This document shows positions 5,992 through 10,663 of a stretch of DNA of 10,663 bases, piece after piece; position 1 is the stretch's first letter; each line of letters opens with the position of its first letter. The stretch is taken from the NCBI GenBank assembly GCA_012512705.1, contig JAAZDR010000293.1:1-10663 (forward strand), read 5' to 3'. The DNA is from Bacillota bacterium. Lineage in GTDB: Bacteria > Bacillota > Dethiobacteria > DTU022 > JAAZDR01. The position numbers and the translations under genes were made by a program. The notes under the pieces are model-generated. The model saw only the letters and a program-made list of their open reading frames with translations. It was not told where the DNA came from and searched no databases.

Positions 5992-7433
5992 AGACGATTG
6001 TTCTCGCTCTTCTCGTGGTTTCCAGCCTCGTCCTTACACAGCGCCTCTGGTTTGGTAGTAATATATATGAACTAGGTGGGGAACCGGGTTACGAGCAATT
6101 TGATGTGGACAGCCCGCGCTCCCCTCAAGAGGCAGTTATCCCGGAGAAGACAATCATTAACAGGGACCAGGAAACATATTATCTTTTAGGGAGGGGAGAC
6201 CGTCAGGCCAATATGCTTTGGGAAGAAGTGCTTGAATTTTTGCAGGCAAACTTCAGTATGCTTCTAACCAGACAATTCCCTCTACAAGAACTGGCTGATG
6301 ATTTTTCCCTGTATTTTTCTTTCTCACCTCCTGTTGTCTTAGAGGAAAAAGACGAGCATTTGCCAAGTTTTAATCTTTCGGAGTTGTGGGTTTTTGATGG
6401 GGAGGACAGCAAAGAATTTGTTTTTTTGACCGATCATGGGGAGTCGTTTATCTTTGAATACCAGCTGGCAGAGGGAGAGCGTTTGCCAGGCCTTCAATTG
6501 CTCGCTCAAGAGCGATTGATCGCTTATGAGCGGATTACAGACACAAGCAGTATAGATGTTGAAGGGAGTACAAACCCTGAAGACGAAGGCACAGATGAAA
6601 ATCCAGAGGGCTTTGAAGAAAATCAGGAAGGACTCAACAGCGAAGAAAACAGCGACGCTGTTATCAATCAGGAGCATAGATACAGCTTTAACCTCAGGGA
6701 AGGGCTCTTTGTGCCGTTCAGCTCTTTTTCTCTGCCTTCATACACTTTGGTTAAAGAGGACCTCGATTTCGAGATGCTGCTCGGGAAGCTGTTTTTAGAT
6801 CAAACACTAATGCGTCGGATTGAAGAGCGTGATGGCACAATCATCTATACCGATGGAGAAAAAGGCCTAAGTGTTTTTAAGGATGGCATGATCGCATATT
6901 TTGCTCCGCGGACTGAGCGTGGGCCAACAACAATGGGCTATAAGTCTGCCTTACAAAAAGCAGCTGAGCACATTAGCCTTTTAGGCGGTTGGACGGATAC
7001 AGCAGAACTAGACATCCTGGAGTTAAGGCGCAAAGATATACCTTATCAAAGAGAGCAGCATTATTACGCCCACTGGCGTGTCTACCTTAACGGTTACCCA
7101 CTGCTCGGCGACTATGAAGTGGAGATGTTTTTTAACGATCGCGGCCTAGGTAGCTATCGCCGGAAACTGTTGATTCCGGAAGAACAGCTGACTGAAAAGC
7201 AGGTTATCTCTTATGCTGAAGCAATAAAAACAGCCCTCGAACAATATTTCGTAGAGGGTGAAGGAAATTTTGGAGATGAAACAGAAAAAGAGATTACTGC
7301 GCTTTCTCTAGCCTATTTCTGCCAGGAGAACAGCTCCGAACCAATAGCTATACCGGTCTGGGTTGTAGAGTTAGATGGCCGTGAACATATTATAAACGCT
7401 TATAGTGGAGATGTTTTAAGTCTCAATCAGTAA
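5976..7433 (+). CDS. yycH: WalK-modulating membrane protein YycH
   Basis: YycH is a bitopic membrane protein whose extracytoplasmic domain, with YycI, modulates WalK (inhibitory in B. subtilis, reported as activating in Staphylococcus aureus). From the TTG at 5976 the product has 485 residues (B. subtilis about 455). A single N-terminal helix (about 6-21) follows 'FERLK', giving an inside-to-outside signal anchor. The rest is predicted outside. Identification rests on context, topology and C-terminal features shared with YycI: 'YLNGYPLLGDYEVEMFF' and 'IPVWVVELDGREHIINAYSGD' (459-479) parallel 'SYQGLPLFTGYLEVV' and 'PPVWRF...YYINAFTGN' in the next gene. This agrees with the known structural likeness of YycI to the C-terminal domains of YycH. 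About 191-233 is a low-complexity Glu/Asn/Gly-rich stretch, probably a disordered loop, which explains the extra length. It overlaps walK by 16 bp. Confidence 0.88.
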   Translation: MFERLKTIVLALLVVSSLVLTQRLWFGSNIYELGGEPGYEQFDVDSPRSPQEAVIPEKTIINRDQETYYLLGRGDRQANMLWEEVLEFLQANFSMLLTRQFPLQELADDFSLYFSFSPPVVLEEKDEHLPSFNLSELWVFDGEDSKEFVFLTDHGESFIFEYQLAEGERLPGLQLLAQERLIAYERITDTSSIDVEGSTNPEDEGTDENPEGFEENQEGLNSEENSDAVINQEHRYSFNLREGLFVPFSSFSLPSYTLVKEDLDFEMLLGKLFLDQTLMRRIEERDGTIIYTDGEKGLSVFKDGMIAYFAPRTERGPTTMGYKSALQKAAEHISLLGGWTDTAELDILELRRKDIPYQREQHYYAHWRVYLNGYPLLGDYEVEMFFNDRGLGSYRRKLLIPEEQLTEKQVISYAEAIKTALEQYFVEGEGNFGDETEKEITALSLAYFCQENSSEPIAIPVWVVELDGREHIINAYSGDVLSLNQ

Positions 7434-7452
7434 GGTGAGGTGCTGAGGAAAG

Positions 7453-8334
7453 TTGAATTTGTCACAGGCAAAGTCAATTTTAATCATAGCTTTTTTAGGT
7501 TTGAATATTTTCCTCGGGTATCACCTTTGGCTCGAACCGCAGACGACCGTGGTCGGGCCCACGCAGCAGGAGGAACTGGAACGCTTAGAAAAAGAACTTG
7601 CTGAGGCAAACGTGCAGCTAAAAGTAAGTCTTCCACGGCAGGTGCAACGCAGCTCTTTTTTAACCGTTAAACCGGCAGAATTTGAAAAAATCGCGGAGCG
7701 CATCTTATCCGCTGAAGAAGAACTGTCAGTACAAAGAGAAGAAGATAGAAACATCTATATCACAGAGAAAGGCAGGCTTTCTGTGCATCGCTCCGGACTA
7801 ATCACCTACGAGCGGTGCAGCGGGGAGATTCTGGATGATGGAGCAACCACCATGGAAAAGGATGATGCTTTAGAATTAATTGAAGGTTTTATAGAGAGGT
7901 ATGAACTCAATCCCGGGTCTGCTGCCCTCGATTACCTTTTGCAGACACCAGAAACAGGGTTATGGCAAGCGCGCTATACGCAATCATACCAGGGTCTGCC
8001 TTTATTTACCGGCTATCTTGAAGTTGTCGCGGGTAGAGAGGGGGTTAGGGAGTTTGCGCTTTACTGGCTGGAACCTTTAGAGTTCCAAGAAGGTAACGAA
8101 ATGGAGGTAATCTCAATAACTGTTGCCTTGCGCCGGCTTTTAGAAGAGCTTGAAACTTATAGCAATGAGGAAACCGCGGTGACAAATATCTCTTTTGGCT
8201 TTTACAGCAAGGAGTATGATGCTCAGAAATGGGAGATGCCGCCGGTCTGGCGGTTCCGCGTTAACGATACACAAACATATTATATTAATGCTTTTACTGG
8301 AAATTTGGAGGAAAATGTTCAGCATATTCCTTAG
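7453..8334 (+). CDS. yycI: WalK-modulating membrane protein YycI
   Basis: YycI is the partner of YycH in setting WalK activity, acting through membrane helices and an extracytoplasmic domain. It has 293 residues (B. subtilis 280). The N-terminus 'MNLSQAKSILIIAFLGLNIF' closely resembles the start of YycI proteins (M-D-W-x-K-T-K-x-I, then a membrane helix). This supports the TTG at 7453 over a second in-frame TTG at 7459, although the TGAGG at 7444-7448 would suit the latter better. The helix covers about 8-26, then a short predicted coiled coil (about 37-56, EELERLEKELAE). The C-terminal domain carries 'PPVWRFRVNDTQTYYINAF' (263-281), matching the end of the upstream YycH. It starts 19 bp after yycH, and its stop lies within the murA ribosome site. 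Confidence 0.9.
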   Translation: MNLSQAKSILIIAFLGLNIFLGYHLWLEPQTTVVGPTQQEELERLEKELAEANVQLKVSLPRQVQRSSFLTVKPAEFEKIAERILSAEEELSVQREEDRNIYITEKGRLSVHRSGLITYERCSGEILDDGATTMEKDDALELIEGFIERYELNPGSAALDYLLQTPETGLWQARYTQSYQGLPLFTGYLEVVAGREGVREFALYWLEPLEFQEGNEMEVISITVALRRLLEELETYSNEETAVTNISFGFYSKEYDAQKWEMPPVWRFRVNDTQTYYINAFTGNLEENVQHIP

Positions 8335-8343
8335 GAGGAGAAG

Positions 8344-9600
8344 ATGCAGAAATTATTAATTAACGGAAAGCAGGTTTTAGGAGGCTCAATCAGTATAAGC
8401 GGCGCAAAAAACGCTGCAGTGGCTATCCTGCCGGCAGCAATTCTCGCTGGAGAAAAGGTTGCTATTAGCAATATGCCGTCCATAACCGACACGAACCTCT
8501 TGCTAGAGATTTTAAAAGCATTGGGGGCCAAGGTGCAGAAGGAGGGCAAAAACATAGTCAAAATTGTTCCGGCAGGAGTCAATAGCACCAGCCCGCCGTT
8601 TGAGATGGTTAAAAAGATGCGCGCCTCCTATTATTTTATGGGCAGCCTAGTTGCTCGCTTTGGCCGGGCGGAGATTCCCCTTCCCGGGGGCTGCAACCTC
8701 GGTCCGCGACCGATTGATCAACACCTGAAGGGATTCAGCGCTCTTGGGGCTGAAATCAATCAGGAACACGGAACGGTAACGGTCAAAGGAAAAAAGTTGA
8801 AAGGGGCACACATCTACCTTGATGTGGTCAGCGTCGGGGCAACGATCAATATTATGTTGGCAGCAACGACAGCCGAAGGACGCACGATTATTGAGAATGC
8901 GGCTAAAGAACCAGAAATAGTAGACACAGCAAATTTTTTAAATGCTCTTGGTGCAAAAATAAGGGGAGCGGGGACAGATGTGATCAAAATAGATGGTGTA
9001 AAAGAACTCGGTGGTGCAGAGCATTGTATTATCCCTGACAGGATAGAGGCAGGGACCTTTATGTTTGCCGCCGCGGCAACGAGAGGTGAGCTGACGATCT
9101 GTGATATTATCCCCAAGCACCTTGACCCAGTTATTGCTAAATTAAGAGAAATCGGCATCCAAGTGGACGTCGGTGAAGAAAGCCTGCACGTCTGCGGGCA
9201 AGATTCATTGTCTCCTGTGGACATTAAAACTTTTCCCTATCCGGGTTTTCCAACTGACCTGCAGCCTCTAGCCATGGTGCTCCTTTCTACCATACCAGGG
9301 ACAAGTTTGATTAAGGAAAATGTCTTTGATGGTCGTTTTAAACATGTGGATGAATTGAAGCGGATGGGGGCAAAGATAAAGGTGGAAGGTCGTACTGCTG
9401 TGATCGAAGGAGTAGAGGGTTTTACCGGCGCTCCAGTAAAGGCAACGGATCTGCGTGCTGGTGCCGCCTTGTTAGTCGCCGGCCTCATAGCGGAAGGAGA
9501 AACAAGGCTAAGTGGGGTCGAGCATATCCGGCGAGGGTATGAAAATATCGAGAAGAAGTTCGCACAGGCAGGTGTGGAATTGAAATGTGTTGAAAGATAG
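8344..9600 (+). CDS. murA: UDP-N-acetylglucosamine 1-carboxyvinyltransferase MurA
   Basis: MurA transfers enolpyruvate from PEP to UDP-GlcNAc, the first committed step of peptidoglycan precursor synthesis, in the cytoplasm; it is the target of fosfomycin. The 418 residues match the family length. Visible motifs are 'SGAKNAA' (Lys22, Asn23, substrate binding), 'MRASYYFMGSLVARFG' and the catalytic loop 'LPGGCNLGPRPID' with Cys117. The cysteine is present, so the fosfomycin-resistant Cys-to-Asp variant is excluded. 'FPTDLQP' supplies the conserved Asp of the active site, and 'DLRAGAALLVAGL' near the C-terminus carries the conserved Arg. The ribosome site AGGAGGAG (8333-8340) overlaps the yycI stop, so translation is likely coupled. 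Firmicutes often have two paralogues (MurAA/MurAB); which one this is cannot be settled here. It is absent from this position in B. subtilis. Confidence 0.97.
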   Translation: MQKLLINGKQVLGGSISISGAKNAAVAILPAAILAGEKVAISNMPSITDTNLLLEILKALGAKVQKEGKNIVKIVPAGVNSTSPPFEMVKKMRASYYFMGSLVARFGRAEIPLPGGCNLGPRPIDQHLKGFSALGAEINQEHGTVTVKGKKLKGAHIYLDVVSVGATINIMLAATTAEGRTIIENAAKEPEIVDTANFLNALGAKIRGAGTDVIKIDGVKELGGAEHCIIPDRIEAGTFMFAAAATRGELTICDIIPKHLDPVIAKLREIGIQVDVGEESLHVCGQDSLSPVDIKTFPYPGFPTDLQPLAMVLLSTIPGTSLIKENVFDGRFKHVDELKRMGAKIKVEGRTAVIEGVEGFTGAPVKATDLRAGAALLVAGLIAEGETRLSGVEHIRRGYENIEKKFAQAGVELKCVER

Positions 9601-9610
9601 GGCATAATGA

Positions 9611-9628
9611 ATATTTCCCTGGAAATAT
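9611..9628 (+). repeat. Short inverted repeat directly before the phosphatase ribosome site
   Basis: ATATTTCC (9611-9618) and GGAAATAT (9621-9628) are perfectly complementary, with only 2 nt between them. The right arm abuts the AGGAGG at 9629-9634. It has no T run and is not a terminator. It could be a weak mRNA hairpin affecting translation or stability, or chance. Confidence 0.5.
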
Positions 9629-9643
9629 AGGAGGTTTTTAACA

Positions 9644-10258
9644 TTGCGCTTGCTTCTTCTCAGACACGGGACGACAAAGGCGGTCAAAGAGCAGAGGTTC
9701 CAGGGTTTGTTAGACTATCCGCTTTCCGCAGAAGGAATTGAGGAGGCGAAACTCCTAGCCAAAAGATTAGCAGAGGAAAAGATCGATAATATTTACTGCA
9801 GCCCTTTACAGAGGGCGAGGCAAACAGCGCTGCCGATTGCTGAAAGCCACTGTTTACCGTTGTTGATTCTTAAGCAACTGCGGGAATTTAGCTGGGGGAT
9901 TATGGAAGGTAGGAGACGTGAGGATATTGAGCGTGAATTCCCAGCTATGGCACAGGCATTAAAAAAGCGAGGGATGCGCAGGACCACAGTTCCTGGGCGA
10001 GAGCCGTACCGTTATCTGCGAGGCAGAATTCGTTCTGCTTTGCAAGAAATAATAAGGAAAGGGACAAAACAAAGCACGAATGTGATCGTGAGCCACGGGC
10101 TTTTTCTGAATGCATTTCTTGTTGAGTTTTTAGGCCTGGATTTCGCTCAAAGCTGGCCCTTTGTTTTTGAACCTGCTTCCTTGACAGTTGTTGAGATAGA
10201 TGGGCTGGGCCGCCACCGCCTGCGGCTCTTTAACGATACCTGCCACCTGTGTAAATAA
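9644..10258 (+). CDS. Histidine phosphatase superfamily protein (phosphoglycerate mutase-like)
   Basis: This is a 204-residue, soluble, presumably cytoplasmic member of the branch-1 histidine phosphatases (Pfam PF00300 type). The N-terminus 'LLLLRHGTT' gives the phosphoaccepting His8 within the RHG signature. Arg57 ('SPLQRARQTA'), Glu81 ('LREFSWGIMEG') and His151 ('VIVSHG') complete the usual catalytic set, so it should be active. The length and the 'F-WG-MEG' segment suit small-molecule phosphatases of the GpmB/PhoE/CobC group rather than true phosphoglycerate mutase, but the substrate is unknown. No cobalamin genes are near, so alpha-ribazole phosphatase is not supported. TTG at 9644 is preceded by TAGGAGG ending 9 bp upstream. 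It lies 43 bp after murA and 33 bp before the htrA-like gene, in the same apparent operon. Confidence 0.9.
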   Translation: MRLLLLRHGTTKAVKEQRFQGLLDYPLSAEGIEEAKLLAKRLAEEKIDNIYCSPLQRARQTALPIAESHCLPLLILKQLREFSWGIMEGRRREDIEREFPAMAQALKKRGMRRTTVPGREPYRYLRGRIRSALQEIIRKGTKQSTNVIVSHGLFLNAFLVEFLGLDFAQSWPFVFEPASLTVVEIDGLGRHRLRLFNDTCHLCK

Positions 10259-10291
10259 TATTGTTCTAAATCTCAAGTGAGGTGACCATAC

Positions 10292-10663
10292 GTGGATTAT
10301 TTTAATGATTTTCAAGAACGTCCCAGAGGTCCTTCCTTATTTAAGTATTTTGTTGTCGCCTTATTGGGGGCAGTTTTGGGGGGGCTAATTGTTTTTTATG
10401 GGCTGCAGTACCACCTTGAATCTCTTCCAACCCCCGATAATTCGGGATTTTCTGGCCTGGACGTGGAAGAAAGCAGACCAGGAAACACAGAGGAAGAAGA
10501 TAACGAGGAGCTTTATCAGTCTCATCAACAAACACCGGTGGTAAGGGCTGCTAGAGAAGTAATGCCCTCTGTGGTTGGGGTTAGCAATTTTGCCTACACC
10601 TTTGATCTGCGTAGTGGGCGGCGCCTGGTAAGGGCGGGGACTGGTTCTGGGTTTGTGATTACC
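10292..10663 (+). CDS. HtrA/DegP-type serine protease, N-terminal part (3' truncated by window)
   Basis: A GTG at 10292, preceded by GAGGTGA (10279-10285), opens a frame that runs to the window end (124 residues seen). It has a short cytoplasmic start, a membrane helix (about 19-38), an acidic low-complexity linker (about 50-80), and then 'VVRAAREVMPSVVGVSNF' and 'GTGSGFVIT', the typical beginning of the trypsin-like domain in membrane-anchored HtrA proteins. The catalytic His-Asp-Ser and any PDZ domain lie beyond the window, so activity cannot be judged. These enzymes degrade or refold misfolded envelope proteins. An htrA homologue (htrC/yycK) also closes the wal operon of B. subtilis, which supports the assignment and operon membership. 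Confidence 0.92.
   Translation, partial: MDYFNDFQERPRGPSLFKYFVVALLGAVLGGLIVFYGLQYHLESLPTPDNSGFSGLDVEESRPGNTEEEDNEELYQSHQQTPVVRAAREVMPSVVGVSNFAYTFDLRSGRRLVRAGTGSGFVIT

Noticed and set aside
10241..10258. C-terminal C-H-L-C-K of the phosphatase as a metal site
   Set aside because: A single CxxC at the very end without other ligands. From memory, 'NDT(C/S)HL' is a common ending in related histidine phosphatases.
1..10663. A new defence, mobile or biosynthetic system
   Set aside because: Every sizeable gene belongs to a known housekeeping or envelope family in a conserved neighbourhood. No integrase, transposase, phage, toxin-antitoxin or repeat-array signal is visible.

Overview
The window is an ordinary bacterial chromosomal segment from a low-to-moderate GC Firmicute, most likely an anaerobic member of the Clostridia. 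The pointers are the WalR-WalK-YycH-YycI set, which is restricted to Firmicutes, strong AGGAGG-type ribosome sites, frequent TTG/GTG starts, and the conserved order rplI-dnaB-(...)-walR-walK-yycH-yycI-(...)-htrA. All genes lie on the + strand. I see no mobile element, CRISPR array, tRNA or rRNA, and the two ends cut through genes.

Layout. Bases 1-138 are the 3' end of rplI (ribosomal protein L9). Bases 219-1568 encode the replicative helicase DnaB, closed by an 18-bp hairpin. An AT-rich intergenic region (about 1608-1844) carries repeated TGTTAA/TTAACA-type half-sites and a promoter for a membrane-anchored LysM-G5-M23 peptidoglycan endopeptidase (1845-3248), which ends at a textbook terminator. 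A second regulatory region (3291-3488) holds TGTAAC/TGTAAT half-sites on an 11-bp period, a TATAAT -10 box and, unexpectedly, an intrinsic terminator lying between that promoter and walR. From 3489 a tightly packed run goes walR, walK, yycH, yycI, murA, a histidine-family phosphatase and the start of an HtrA/DegP protease that runs off the window. Gaps in it are -16 to +43 bp with no internal terminator, so it reads as one operon.

How it works together. WalK senses a cell-envelope signal and phosphorylates WalR. YycH and YycI are membrane-anchored extracytoplasmic modulators of WalK. WalR in other Firmicutes controls wall hydrolases through TGTWAH-N5-TGTWAH boxes. Matching boxes lie in front of both the M23 hydrolase and walR itself, which suggests a local circuit in which WalR regulates its own operon and the adjacent hydrolase. 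MurA, the first committed enzyme of peptidoglycan precursor synthesis, sits in the same operon, so precursor supply, remodelling and envelope quality control (HtrA) are grouped. Compared with Bacillus subtilis, purA is absent from between dnaB and walR, and walJ (yycJ) is absent from between yycI and htrA.

I did not find a previously undescribed system. The most interesting points are in the regulatory DNA: the terminator in the walR leader and the phased OmpR-family binding sites. Several gene starts were revised from the longest open frame using ribosome sites and homology (dnaB 219, walR 3489, yycH 5976).
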